Assembly (NCBI RefSeq): GCF_018860345.1
Contig: NZ_JAHKPJ010000002.1
Span: 112,699 to 176,698 of the forward strand
Length of the DNA stretch: 64,000 nucleotides
Source of the DNA: Psychrosphaera sp. F3M07
GTDB lineage: Bacteria; Pseudomonadota; Gammaproteobacteria; Enterobacterales; Alteromonadaceae
Direction: 5' to 3'
The translations under genes and the position numbers were made by a program. A model generated the notes under the pieces. That model saw nothing but the letters and a program-made list of their open reading frames with translations, ran no database searches and was not told the DNA's origin. This document shows positions 8,452 through 17,755 of the stretch, one piece after another (within the stretch, counting starts at the first letter, position 1; each line of letters opens with the position of its first letter).

Positions 8452-10791
8452 ATGGCATTCAACCTAACCAGAATGACTGTTTACGCTTTGATTAGCGCTA
8501 TGGAAGAAGATTTAAGAAATGTTATAAAAGCCCATATGGGTGAACTGACAATTGAGGATGGCTCTTTTAATCAAGAATTAATTACAAAATCAAAAGGCCG
8601 TCTTGAAAAAGATATTGGTCTATTATTTGGTGATATAGAAACTACTGAGTTGATTGATTATTGGGATTTGGGCGATACTTTTCAAACAATAAATGCTAAC
8701 CCAAAAAAGTTTCCAAAACATATTTCTAACCAAGTAAAATCTTTAACAAGAAAGTTTGAAATACTCGTTCCAATTAGAAATCGAGTAATGCATATCCGCC
8801 CATTAAGTTTTGAAGATTTGCCATTTGTCTCTGAGTTATGTGAAAAACTAACTACTGAAGATCGTACATTTTGGAATGCAACAAGTGAAACTTTAACTCT
8901 ATTGAAGGATGATCCTAGTTATGTCCTAGCTATGGATATAAAGGCATATGATGACGATTCTTCAATTAGCCATAATCTCCCTTTACCAGACTTCGATGAA
9001 ACTGGTCTAATTGGTCGAGATGAAGTAGTACAGCAAGTTAAACAGCTATGTTTAGGCAGTTTCCCAGTAATTTCAATAGTAGGTGAAGGTGGCATAGGCA
9101 AAACAGCTTTAGCGCTTAAAGTAGCATATGAGTTACTAGAAGAACCAGATTCACCATTCGATGCTATTGTCTGGGTAACTTCTAAGACTACACAAATAAC
9201 TGTCAATGAAATTATTGATATAAAAGGTGCAATTAATGACTCTCTAGGTGTTATTCAAGAAATCTCAGATAACGTCATAGGTAAAGGGGCATCTCAAGAT
9301 CTTTCAGAAATAAATGAATATCTATCTGCTTTTAAAATCGTTTTATTTATTGATAATTTGGAAACGATTTTAGATGATAACATTCGAAACTTTGTTGGCT
9401 CGTTACCTAACGGTAGTAAAATAGTTATCACATCAAGAATTGGTCTTGGCGCTTTTGAGTATCCAATAAAATTGCAAGGTATTGAAGAATCTTATGCATC
9501 ACAGTTTTTAAGATCATTAGCAAAGTTGAGGAATGTAAACTCTCTTTCAAAATTAGACGAAAAAATATTAAGGCAATATGTTAATCGAATGCACCTAAAT
9601 CCTAGTTACATTAAGTGGTTCGTCAGCTCGATTCAGGCTGGAGCTGCTCCGGAAGTAGCTTTACAAAACTCAAATCTATTTCTAGAGTTTTGTATGTCAA
9701 ATGTATATGAATATTTGTCAGAAGATGCTCGAAATTTAACTACCGCCTTACAATGTGCTCCGGGATACCGAGATCTACCCGAACTTAGTTATTTGACAGG
9801 ATTTGAGTCGTTAAGAATACAAAAAGCTATCCAAGAGTTGATGTCTACAAACATGTTGACTGAGGCTTCAAAAGTTAATGGCTCTAGTGTTAAGAATACA
9901 TACCAAATATCTGAACTAGCTAGGGCTTATTTAAATAAACAACATAAGCCATCACAAACATTTCAAAAAAGCATACAACAAAAGCGAAACAAGCTAAATT
10001 CCCTGTTTGAACAGCAAATGTCTAACAGAATAAATAATAAATACCACATGTCTAATATAAAGTTCAGAGACAAATCGGATCGGATAGTTGTTAAGATGCT
10101 TCACGATGCTATTAAGTATTTGAATGATGGAAAACATGATAGAGCATATGAGGTTCTTCAGGAAGCACACAGGCTATCGCCTGAGTACTTTGAAGTTGCA
10201 AGAGTATTTGCTTATTTTTATCAAAAAAGTGGTAATTGGAACGATGCTCGTGAGCAATATGAGCTTGCAATAGTTTTATCACCAGATACTCCTCAGCTCC
10301 ATTATTGGTTTGGTAAATTTCTATTACACCAAGAAGAAAATGTTGACGATGCACTGACCCATTTCAAAATAGCATATGATCTAGACTCAGTCGCAGGATA
10401 TGTTGCTATGTCACTAGCGCGATGCTACATGTTCAAACATGAATTTGATAAGTCTAGGGATGTATTAAAAGAGATTGAAAAAACAATTTCTCAGACGGAT
10501 GAACACCTTATGAAAATGTTTCTAGATACAGGAATCCAGATTTACTATCGGATAGCAGACGATTTGGCTGGTGCAAATGAATATGTAAAAGCACTATCTT
10601 CGTTGTGTGATATGAGAAAAGCATTTGATCTTTTACCTTCACACTTCAAAGATAAGCATATGAGACAAAAATTAGGTAAATGTCGCTATACTTACTCAAG
10701 GGTTTCTAGGGCTTTATCAAATCCAGATTATGAATCTGATTTAGCAGAACTTAAAACTTGGTTTGAAAATGAAGCTATTGACTTTAGTTAA
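8452..10791 (+). CDS. HEPN-STAND (NB-ARC-like) ATPase-TPR protein, candidate defence gene
   Basis: 779 aa with three regions. Residues 1-150 are helical and carry R109-N-R-V-M-H114, the R-x4-H motif of HEPN ribonuclease domains, in a context resembling the Swt1-like HEPN group. Residues 185-460 form a STAND P-loop ATPase: a GRDE segment (188-191), Walker A GEGGIGKT (211-218), Walker B IVLFID with D301, and the sensor SKIVITSR (322-329). From about 545 to 700 there are TPR-like helical repeats. By family knowledge, such proteins sense a ligand through the repeats, oligomerise with ATP and activate the effector, here possibly an RNase. A GAGGGA site precedes the ATG. AGA/AGG arginine codons are frequent whereas gdhB mainly uses CGT, suggesting transfer. 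The anti-phage role is inference; ligand and target are unknown. Confidence 0.8.
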   Translation: MAFNLTRMTVYALISAMEEDLRNVIKAHMGELTIEDGSFNQELITKSKGRLEKDIGLLFGDIETTELIDYWDLGDTFQTINANPKKFPKHISNQVKSLTRKFEILVPIRNRVMHIRPLSFEDLPFVSELCEKLTTEDRTFWNATSETLTLLKDDPSYVLAMDIKAYDDDSSISHNLPLPDFDETGLIGRDEVVQQVKQLCLGSFPVISIVGEGGIGKTALALKVAYELLEEPDSPFDAIVWVTSKTTQITVNEIIDIKGAINDSLGVIQEISDNVIGKGASQDLSEINEYLSAFKIVLFIDNLETILDDNIRNFVGSLPNGSKIVITSRIGLGAFEYPIKLQGIEESYASQFLRSLAKLRNVNSLSKLDEKILRQYVNRMHLNPSYIKWFVSSIQAGAAPEVALQNSNLFLEFCMSNVYEYLSEDARNLTTALQCAPGYRDLPELSYLTGFESLRIQKAIQELMSTNMLTEASKVNGSSVKNTYQISELARAYLNKQHKPSQTFQKSIQQKRNKLNSLFEQQMSNRINNKYHMSNIKFRDKSDRIVVKMLHDAIKYLNDGKHDRAYEVLQEAHRLSPEYFEVARVFAYFYQKSGNWNDAREQYELAIVLSPDTPQLHYWFGKFLLHQEENVDDALTHFKIAYDLDSVAGYVAMSLARCYMFKHEFDKSRDVLKEIEKTISQTDEHLMKMFLDTGIQIYYRIADDLAGANEYVKALSSLCDMRKAFDLLPSHFKDKHMRQKLGKCRYTYSRVSRALSNPDYESDLAELKTWFENEAIDFS

Positions 10792-11279
10792 TTGTATTTG
10801 TTGAAGATAAATTAACTTTTCAATATCAACGACACCTCTTGCTAAACATACTCTCATAGCTGGGGTGTCATTATACTTTTCAGATAATTGGCATTAATTA
10901 TAAAAGACACGAAAAATATCTCTTATATTCTGGTACATTTCTGGATTATAGGGACTGTCTCCATTCCATAATCTACATTGATTAGAGCCTGATTGAAAAG
11001 GTCTCTCAAACATATTAACTCTACGCCTGATTTACATGAAAACCTGTTTATGGCGTGTAGAGAACTTTTTCGATAGAGATTTGCTTGATGCTCTAAATCA
11101 TGGCGGTCATTATTAGTAAACGATGAAATACGTTCGTCCGGCTCACTCATCGAAAGCATTGGATTTTTTTACCCAGCATCAACTGATTTAGGAGGAATAT
11201 AAGGGGGAGTTCATATTCTTTACAATCACATCATTTACTACTCGATAAAACTCTTGAGAAGTTGATGTTGAATACAAAT
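10792..11279. other. 488-base gap after the HEPN-STAND gene, no recognisable gene
   Basis: There are only short frames here. The longest minus-strand frame (10923-11159, 78 codons) looks like nothing I know. A 39-codon minus-strand frame (10894-11013) has plausible composition (opens MFERPFQSGSNQ) but no support. An imperfect inverted repeat, CTCTACGCC at 11019-11027 with GGCGTGTAGAG at 11052-11062, lies inside. The region may be decayed DNA that arrived with the upstream gene. Confidence 0.4.
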
Positions 11280-11780
11280 TTAAGCTTCAGCTAATAAATT
11301 AAGTTCTAGCTGATAATCATCCATAACATAACCACCACCTATGTCCGCACACAACTCTTTCACTTTAGTAAAGCCTATTTTGTAATAAGCATTGATAGAG
11401 CCATGATTGTATTTATTAACGGTTAAATACACTTTGCTTTTATGATGATCTCGCGCGGTTTGGATAATAAAGTTAGTAGCTAATTTTCCTAATCCTTGTC
11501 CTCGTTCAGAACTTAATAGGTATAATTTACTTAAAAATAAATCCGACTCTTGTAATTGAAAACCGCAATAACCTACAGGTTTACCATTATGGATGATCAA
11601 GTAAAAATGGTAATTCTGATCGGCAATTTGTTTACTAATCTCAGCTTTGGAATGGAAGTGAGTTAACATGTAATCAACTTGTTCTGAGCCTATGATTGGC
11701 GTGTAATGTTCAGTCCAAATAATGTGGGCTAACTCAACCACTTGATCAATATCTTGTTGGTGTATGACTGGTTTAAACAT
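11280..11780 (-). CDS. GNAT-family N-acetyltransferase
   Basis: 166 aa from this start. The acetyl-CoA pyrophosphate loop is visible as SSERGQGLGKLATNFI (Q/RxxGxG/A pattern), preceded by the PVGYCGFQL strand and followed by VNKYNHGSINAYYKIGFTKV, the usual GNAT end with the Asn and Tyr positions. The acyl acceptor cannot be deduced; small-molecule and protein acetyltransferases of this type look alike. The frame extends to 11837, but that would overlap the upstream gene. The ATG at 11780 begins 14 bases after that gene's stop, so it is preferred. It is the last gene of a run that begins with mfd. Confidence 0.88.
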   Translation of the reverse strand: MFKPVIHQQDIDQVVELAHIIWTEHYTPIIGSEQVDYMLTHFHSKAEISKQIADQNYHFYLIIHNGKPVGYCGFQLQESDLFLSKLYLLSSERGQGLGKLATNFIIQTARDHHKSKVYLTVNKYNHGSINAYYKIGFTKVKELCADIGGGYVMDDYQLELNLLAEA

Positions 11781-11793
11781 GGTCACTCTAAAA

Positions 11794-12213
11794 TTAAATA
11801 GCTGGTAAATGGTAATAAGTCGCGAGTACATTTGCACAAGCGGCTAATTTTAATTGAAAGGTATTTTCGACTTGAGAGCTGTCTTTCATCGCGACATTTA
11901 ACTCGTCGTTAGAGAACATAATCATGCAAATGAAACTCTGTTTGGACATATCGTGATTATAGATCGCGGTTAATCCTGGCAAATTAATAGGGATCCAGTT
12001 TTTGTCGCTATCGACTTGCAAATCTAAAAATTGGTTTTCTGGCAAAATAGTAAAGTTCATGTTTACCACTAAACTCTCATCCCCATACCAATTAGCACCT
12101 AAGGCTTTAAAGTTAAGCCAAGCTTCTAACTTACTGATCAAGAACTGAGAGTTCTTATCGTTGGCTTCAAATAAACCTTTGGTGGTTAAGGTGATAGGTA
12201 AGTCGGTATCCAT
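11794..12213 (-). CDS. Hypothetical protein, 139 aa, between csiV and GNAT gene
   Basis: I do not recognise this protein. It has no signal peptide or membrane segment. The sequence alternates short hydrophobic and polar stretches, consistent with a soluble mixed alpha/beta fold. Motif-like pieces are KLEAWLNFKALGANWYGDES near residues 27-46 and KLAACANVLATYYHLPAI at the C-terminus. The start ATG has a strong AGGAAG site four bases upstream, and the gene is 41 bases from csiV and 13 bases from the GNAT frame, so translation as part of the mfd-csiV unit is likely. Confidence 0.75.
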   Translation of the reverse strand: MDTDLPITLTTKGLFEANDKNSQFLISKLEAWLNFKALGANWYGDESLVVNMNFTILPENQFLDLQVDSDKNWIPINLPGLTAIYNHDMSKQSFICMIMFSNDELNVAMKDSSQVENTFQLKLAACANVLATYYHLPAI

Positions 12214-12254
12214 AAGCTTCCTAAATGTTAGATAGTCGTTTTATAAAGTGGTGA

Positions 12255-13565
12255 TTAATGACGATATTTACGAATTTGGATCAATATGCCCATTTTGGGG
12301 TGATCTAAATAATGAAGATCCCCTGAATAAGATTTTCGAGTTTGTTTGAAGTTGTAATTTTTTAAGTAGTTAATCGTTACTAACTCTTCATTAGTAACTT
12401 GCGTCGACACATCTGTGCTCGTTTCGGCCTCGACCTTTGACATCGCTTTATCTTCAGTTAATTTCGCCAAAAACTGCTCAGGATTAATTACCTCTTGGCT
12501 TAATTCTCTGAAATTAAACTGCCCCTCTAAATACAAATAATGATCTAAGTGCACTTGAATAAAGCCATCAAGTTGCCAAGTTTCATCAGGTAATGCATTT
12601 TGTTTTGGGTAAATCAGTGAACTGTTTTTGAAATCGACCACAGCGCCTGATTGCAGTTTTTTCATAAAGTTTGTAACGTTATTTCTGACATCGTTATTTA
12701 AATCAGGTGCCACATTTTCAAGAGGCGTGGTTTCTGGTTCATCATCCATATCTTGTTTAAAGATTAATTTTTCTGAACCGTCGTATCTAAATCGTTCAGT
12801 ATAATTATGCCCAGCGACTAGGTATACCGGACGAGATTCGCGTTTAGATAAACCCGGTTGACGCCAACCTATATGCAGCATAGGTTCCGTATTAGGATTT
12901 TTTTTCAGTTTATTAAAGTGCGACGTTAATTGTAAATTTTGTTCGGCTAACACATAAACATTATGAAAGTCATCATGATCCCCAGCCGTTACTTTGGTTG
13001 GAATAACATCAAGTGGAACTTGGCTGTTAATCGGTTTCTCAAATAAAGGCACATTGTTCACTAACTGCCAATAACCTGATAATGACTCGCTCGGCATCAA
13101 ACACAGCTCATTAGTAAACTGCCATTTGTTATTAATTAACTCTTGATAACCGCTCATTTGAGTATAAAACTCTTGTGGTGACAGTGGGGCGTCGGGGTTT
13201 ATATTCGCCAGTGGATTTTTATCATGATGACATTCTGGCAAACCCGCTAATAATAATGAGATATCAGGTTGTAATAAATCACGTACAAGATCCCATTGTC
13301 GACGTTTGGTTAATGATTTTACATTTTGTGAAAACTGTTCACGTAAGTTAACGTTATCGGTGCGCTTAAAAATGATCATTTCTACTTCAAACCAACGACC
13401 ATCACGTGACTTAATGCCTTCCACAAGCTCTTCTGTTGGAACTCGTGTTGACGCGTCTTCTTGCGCCGTCAAGTTACTTGTAAATGAAAACGCAGGGGCT
13501 AAAACAGACACTAACATTAATGCCTTAATCTTTACTTTAAACGTTTCAATGTTAAACAGATCCAA
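12255..13565 (-). CDS. csiV: CsiV family protein (exported, peptidoglycan-binding)
   Basis: 436 aa. The N-terminus has a signal-like hydrophobic stretch (ALMLVSVLAPAFSF, ending near NLTA), so export is likely. The start of the mature part, RWFEVEMIIFKRTDN, is the family hallmark, and a repeated beta-rich pattern with VHLDHYLYLEGQFNF follows toward the C-terminus. In Vibrio, CsiV binds peptidoglycan and activates the transpeptidase regulator LpoA-PBP1a; that role is known for the family, not shown here. The start is TTG at 13565, chosen because AAGGAAG lies five bases upstream. It follows mfd by 38 bases, a conserved neighbourhood. Confidence 0.85.
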   Translation of the reverse strand: MDLFNIETFKVKIKALMLVSVLAPAFSFTSNLTAQEDASTRVPTEELVEGIKSRDGRWFEVEMIIFKRTDNVNLREQFSQNVKSLTKRRQWDLVRDLLQPDISLLLAGLPECHHDKNPLANINPDAPLSPQEFYTQMSGYQELINNKWQFTNELCLMPSESLSGYWQLVNNVPLFEKPINSQVPLDVIPTKVTAGDHDDFHNVYVLAEQNLQLTSHFNKLKKNPNTEPMLHIGWRQPGLSKRESRPVYLVAGHNYTERFRYDGSEKLIFKQDMDDEPETTPLENVAPDLNNDVRNNVTNFMKKLQSGAVVDFKNSSLIYPKQNALPDETWQLDGFIQVHLDHYLYLEGQFNFRELSQEVINPEQFLAKLTEDKAMSKVEAETSTDVSTQVTNEELVTINYLKNYNFKQTRKSYSGDLHYLDHPKMGILIQIRKYRH

Positions 13566-13603
13566 GTTTACTTCCTTTACTAAAATAATTAGTCGCTGAC
13601 GTG

Positions 13604-16600
13604 CTATTTTTTAAGTTTGTGCTCAAAGTCATTAAGCATCGAATTTATCAGTTTTATCCGATCCTCGGTATCTTTATTTTCCAGTACAAACTTAAGTTTG
13701 TTACCGCCATCCAGTTTATAAACACTAGGGTGTTGCTGAATTAAACTAATGATAAATACTGGGTCAACTTTAGTGTTGTCACCAAAGGTAATACTACCAC
13801 CTCGAGGTCCACCTTCAATTTTAGTAATACCTAACTTTTGCGCTCTTTGCCTAAACTCACCAACGGTAAATAAATTTTTAGCCGCATCTGGTAATAAACC
13901 AAAACGGTCGATAAGTTCCACTTTAATTTCATTCAACTCATCCACATTAGTGCATGTAGCAATACGTTTGTATAAACTTAAACGTATGTTTACTTCGTGA
14001 ATATAACTGTCTGGCAATAGAGCTGGTATGCGTAGCTCAACTTCGGTTTGCTTCGCGTTTAAGGCATCTAAGGTGAGTTCTTTGCCTTGTTTAAGGGCTT
14101 CAACGGCTTGCTCTAACATTTCCATGTATAAAGTAAAACCAATTGTGTGTATTTGACCGGTCTGATCATCACCTAATAACTCACCAGCACCACGTATTTC
14201 TAAATCGTGTGTGGCTAAGGCAAATCCTGCACCTAAGTCTTCTAGTGATTCAATCGCTTCCAAACGTTTAATCGCATCTTTGGTTATTGATTTAGGTGGC
14301 GGTGTTAATAAATAAGCATAGGCTTGATGATGAGAACGTCCCACACGGCCACGTAATTGGTGTAACTGCGCTAAACCTAAGCGGTCAGCACGTTCCATAA
14401 TAATGGTATTGGCGGTAGGTACGTCAATGCCGGTTTCTATGATAGTTGTACACAATAATACGTTATATCGTTGATGATAGAAGTCACTCATGATGCGTTC
14501 TAAATCACGCTCTCGCATTTGACCATGGGCCACCACAACTCTTACATCAGGCATTAACGCTTCTATATCTTTGGCGCGTTGTTCTATGGTTTCAACATTG
14601 TTATGTAAGAAGTAAACCTGACCACCACGATTGGTTTCACGCATGATGGCTTCTTTAATTAACTCCAAATCGTATTTACGGACAAAGGTTTTAACCGCAA
14701 GACGTTTTGCTGGAGGTGTTGCAATAATAGATAAGTCTCGCATGCCACTCATGGCCATGTTTAACGTTCTTGGAATCGGCGTAGCGGTCAGCGTTAATAT
14801 ATCTACATCAGCACGCAGTTTTTTAATCGCTTCTTTTTGTTTCACCCCAAATCGGTGTTCTTCATCTATGATCAGTAAACCTAAATCTTTAAACTTAATG
14901 TTGTCTTGTATTAATTTATGTGTGCCAACGACTATATCGACTTTACCGTCTTTTAACTGCTCTAAAATTTCAGTTTGCTGTTTGGCTGACTTAAATCTGG
15001 ATAATACTTCGACTTTCACTGGCCAGTCGGCAAATCGGTCGGAAAAGTTTTCATAATGTTGTTGTGCTAATAATGTGGTTGGCACTAATACCGCCACTTG
15101 TTTACCGTCATTAACTGCAACGTAAGCTGCTCGCATTGCCACTTCAGTTTTACCAAAACCAACATCACCACAAACCAGTCTATCCATAGCATTTTTAGAT
15201 TTCATGTCGTTGATAACTGCGTTGATGGCACTTTGTTGATCGTCGGTTTCTTCAAAAGGGAAAGAGGCCGAAAATTGACGATACCCATCACGATCTAAGC
15301 TGTATTGATAACCCGGTTTTGCTGCACGCTGAGCATAAATATCCAATAACTCAGCGGCCACATCTTTGATTTTTTCTGCGGCTTTTTTACGGGCTTTTTC
15401 CCAGGCATCTGAGCCTAGTTTATTCAACGGAGCCGATTCGGTATCGCCGCCAGAATAGCGACTTAATAAATGTAGATTGCCTACCGGAACATATAACTTA
15501 GCTTCATTCGCGTATTCTATGGTGACAAACTCACTGGCCATGCCGCCTGCATCTATAGTTTGTAACCCAAGGTAACGTCCTACCCCATGCTCAATATGTA
15601 CGATAGCTTGGCCCAGTTTTAACTCAGCTAGGTTTCTGACTAATGCATCAGTAGATATATTCTTCTGGCGTTTATTACGGTTACGCTGGCTTACACGGCC
15701 GCCTAATAATTCTGTTTCCGTTATAAAGGTAATCGGTACTGAATTATTTTCGACTAACGCCAGCATTTTAAAGCTGTGTTCTAACGAGGTAATTACAATG
15801 CCAATATCAGAATTAGACTGGATAAAGTCGCTGATAGTTGGGTGTTGTGTGGGTTTTAATTGTGCTTGTTTTAACAGTTCTAATAAGGTTTCACGTCGTC
15901 CTGGAGATTCAACGTTAAATATAATGCGACCTTGTTGTTCTTTTTGTTCTAACACATAGGCGATTATTTTATTAAATGGTGATTTTAATTGGCTATCAAT
16001 AACAATGTCAGGAACGGCTTCGGTATTGGCATTGAACTTCCCGGCACCAGCTGGTAATACACCTTTTTCAAGTTTGATCGATGGCCAATTATTGAATTGA
16101 CCAAATACTTTATTGATCTCCAAAAATAACTGACTTGGTGGTAATAGGGGACGTAACGAATCAACATTTAAATTGTTATATCTGTGTTCGATATCGGCAA
16201 GGAAATGTTCCGCTTGTTGTTTGATATCACCCACTTGGATGATTTGACTGTTAGTTGGGAAATAATCAAACAAGGTTGCCACTGAGTCAAAAAACAGCGG
16301 TAAGTAATATTCAATCCCGGCAGGGAAACTGCCTTCGGTGACTAACTTATATAAACTGTCTTTTTCGTTTCTAACGGTAAAGGCTTCGCGGTAATTATTT
16401 CTAAATAACTCTATGCCTTTACTATCTAAAGGAAACTCATGAGCTGGCAGTAAGTTTATCGAATCGACTTTATCTTTACTGCGCTGAGATTCAGGATCAA
16501 AGTACCTGATGGTATCTATTTCATCGTCAAAAAAATCCAACCTAAATGGTTGGTCGCTGCCCATTGGGAATAAATCTAAGATGGATCCTCGTACTGAAAA

Positions 16601-17134
16601 TTCACCATGTTCAATAACCTGTTCCACGTGACGATAGCCGTTACTTTCTAATTGCAGTGTTAACGCCGAAATATTGTTGGTGTCACCTGCGGCAAAAATA
16701 AAACTATTGCCCTGAATATACTCAACCGGACTTAAAAAATGCATCAAAGTGCTAATAGGCACTATCACTATGCCTTTGGTCATTTTTGGCAATTGATATA
16801 AAGTTAAAAGTCGCTGTGAAATAATGTCTTGATGCGGAGAAAACGTGTCGTATGGCAGTATTTCCCAATCAGGAAAAGTAAATACGTTAAAGTCATTTGG
16901 TACTAAAGATAATATCTCAGCTTCTAATCGGTGTGCCGCCGGAGTGCTCTCTGTAATGACGACAGTTACTCGGTCTGAATATAATGCACTTTCTGCAATA
17001 GCTAACGTTTTACTGCTACCGGTAAGACGACCCCAAGAGATCTTGTCAGACTTAGTTGCGGTAGAGGCTTTAGGTATTGGTAAATTGGTGAGTTTTGTTA
17101 ACGGCAGGGATGCGGTTGAAACCTTGTTAGACAC
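13604..17134 (-). CDS. mfd: Transcription-repair coupling factor
   Basis: Mfd is a DNA translocase that removes RNA polymerase stalled at lesions and recruits UvrA. Length 1176 aa is normal. In order: a UvrB-like N-terminal part with TFPDWEILPYDTFSPHQ, the RNA polymerase-interacting module with IVHIEHGVGRYLG, the helicase core with Walker A GDVGFGKTEVAM (near residue 655), the DEEH box (LLIIDEEHRFGV), the TATPIPRTL motif, then QLRGRVGRS, and the C-terminal TRCF domain. Frame and motifs are complete with no break. It heads a unit with csiV, a hypothetical gene and a GNAT gene. Confidence 0.98.
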   Translation of the reverse strand: MSNKVSTASLPLTKLTNLPIPKASTATKSDKISWGRLTGSSKTLAIAESALYSDRVTVVITESTPAAHRLEAEILSLVPNDFNVFTFPDWEILPYDTFSPHQDIISQRLLTLYQLPKMTKGIVIVPISTLMHFLSPVEYIQGNSFIFAAGDTNNISALTLQLESNGYRHVEQVIEHGEFSVRGSILDLFPMGSDQPFRLDFFDDEIDTIRYFDPESQRSKDKVDSINLLPAHEFPLDSKGIELFRNNYREAFTVRNEKDSLYKLVTEGSFPAGIEYYLPLFFDSVATLFDYFPTNSQIIQVGDIKQQAEHFLADIEHRYNNLNVDSLRPLLPPSQLFLEINKVFGQFNNWPSIKLEKGVLPAGAGKFNANTEAVPDIVIDSQLKSPFNKIIAYVLEQKEQQGRIIFNVESPGRRETLLELLKQAQLKPTQHPTISDFIQSNSDIGIVITSLEHSFKMLALVENNSVPITFITETELLGGRVSQRNRNKRQKNISTDALVRNLAELKLGQAIVHIEHGVGRYLGLQTIDAGGMASEFVTIEYANEAKLYVPVGNLHLLSRYSGGDTESAPLNKLGSDAWEKARKKAAEKIKDVAAELLDIYAQRAAKPGYQYSLDRDGYRQFSASFPFEETDDQQSAINAVINDMKSKNAMDRLVCGDVGFGKTEVAMRAAYVAVNDGKQVAVLVPTTLLAQQHYENFSDRFADWPVKVEVLSRFKSAKQQTEILEQLKDGKVDIVVGTHKLIQDNIKFKDLGLLIIDEEHRFGVKQKEAIKKLRADVDILTLTATPIPRTLNMAMSGMRDLSIIATPPAKRLAVKTFVRKYDLELIKEAIMRETNRGGQVYFLHNNVETIEQRAKDIEALMPDVRVVVAHGQMRERDLERIMSDFYHQRYNVLLCTTIIETGIDVPTANTIIMERADRLGLAQLHQLRGRVGRSHHQAYAYLLTPPPKSITKDAIKRLEAIESLEDLGAGFALATHDLEIRGAGELLGDDQTGQIHTIGFTLYMEMLEQAVEALKQGKELTLDALNAKQTEVELRIPALLPDSYIHEVNIRLSLYKRIATCTNVDELNEIKVELIDRFGLLPDAAKNLFTVGEFRQRAQKLGITKIEGGPRGGSITFGDNTKVDPVFIISLIQQHPSVYKLDGGNKLKFVLENKDTEDRIKLINSMLNDFEHKLKK

Positions 17135-17755
17135 TAATTATTCCATAACAAACGACAATAATGACGTTAGTGTAACTTGATTGGCATGATAAAAAAAGAA
17201 TCCGGCATTGAGTTGTTTTTCATTTTGGCATCCTATCTGCCAGATGACGTGAATGATGGGGGGAATTTTGTTAAATAGATTGAGTGCTTTTAATTCGTTT
17301 TGTGAAATTACCGTTAAATTGAATTTGTAAGGACTTTAAGGTTTCACCTTGACGACGACCATACCTTTTTTTAACAGCCAAAAAAGGTAGGCGACTTTTT
17401 ATAATTAAACAGAGCGCCGCTCCTAATTAATATTCATATCTTCAATACAATTCAGTTTTATCTTCAAAAACGGGATTTACATTCGTCCCTTGGTCATCTA
17501 ATTAAACATCCTTGTTTCGATAATATCCCATCATCCATGATGTGAAAAACAAGCCTGTATTCGACATCCTCGCAACTGCGTCCTGCGTTTTTCTACTTAC
17601 ATCCATCCATGGATTAATGTCTCATATTTTGGAAAATTTAGTTTATTTCAGGAATATTAAGATGGAGGGGCAAAATCAAAATCAAAAGTGATTTTAGCTG
17701 TTCGCTCTTTTGTACTAGATATTTAACTCTTCAACTTTCATATTAGCCAGCAATT
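17135..17755. other. 621-base intergenic region with several palindromes, no gene seen
   Basis: No credible gene was found. Visible structures are a 10-bp AT-rich hairpin (17362-17389), a CATCAT-CC-ATGATG palindrome (17529-17542) and ATCCATGGAT (17605-17614). On the minus strand a short frame across 17277-17400 encodes a basic peptide (VKKRYGRRQGETLKS) of the kind produced by dispersed intergenic repeats. The mfd promoter should lie in the part next to 17134. I consider it a patchwork of decayed repeat elements. Confidence 0.45.
17362..17389. repeat. 10-bp inverted repeat (hairpin) upstream of mfd
   Basis: TACCTTTTTT (17362-17371) pairs perfectly with AAAAAAGGTA (17380-17389) over an eight-base loop. 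It lies between the PilZ gene and mfd, which share direction, so it could act as a weak terminator for the PilZ transcript or be part of a dispersed repeat. Confidence 0.55.

Noticed and set aside
10831..10869. GACACC/GGTGTC hairpin as a terminator for the HEPN-STAND gene
   Set aside because: The loop is 27 bases and no T-run follows, so termination is not supported.
11019..11062. Inverted repeat resembling an integron attC site
   Set aside because: The arms are imperfect with a bulge, there is no RYYYAAC/GTTRRRY core pair, and no integrase or cassette array is nearby.
10923..11159. 78-codon minus-strand frame as a gene
   Set aside because: No ribosome site, odd composition and no recognisable motif; it also overlaps another plausible short frame.
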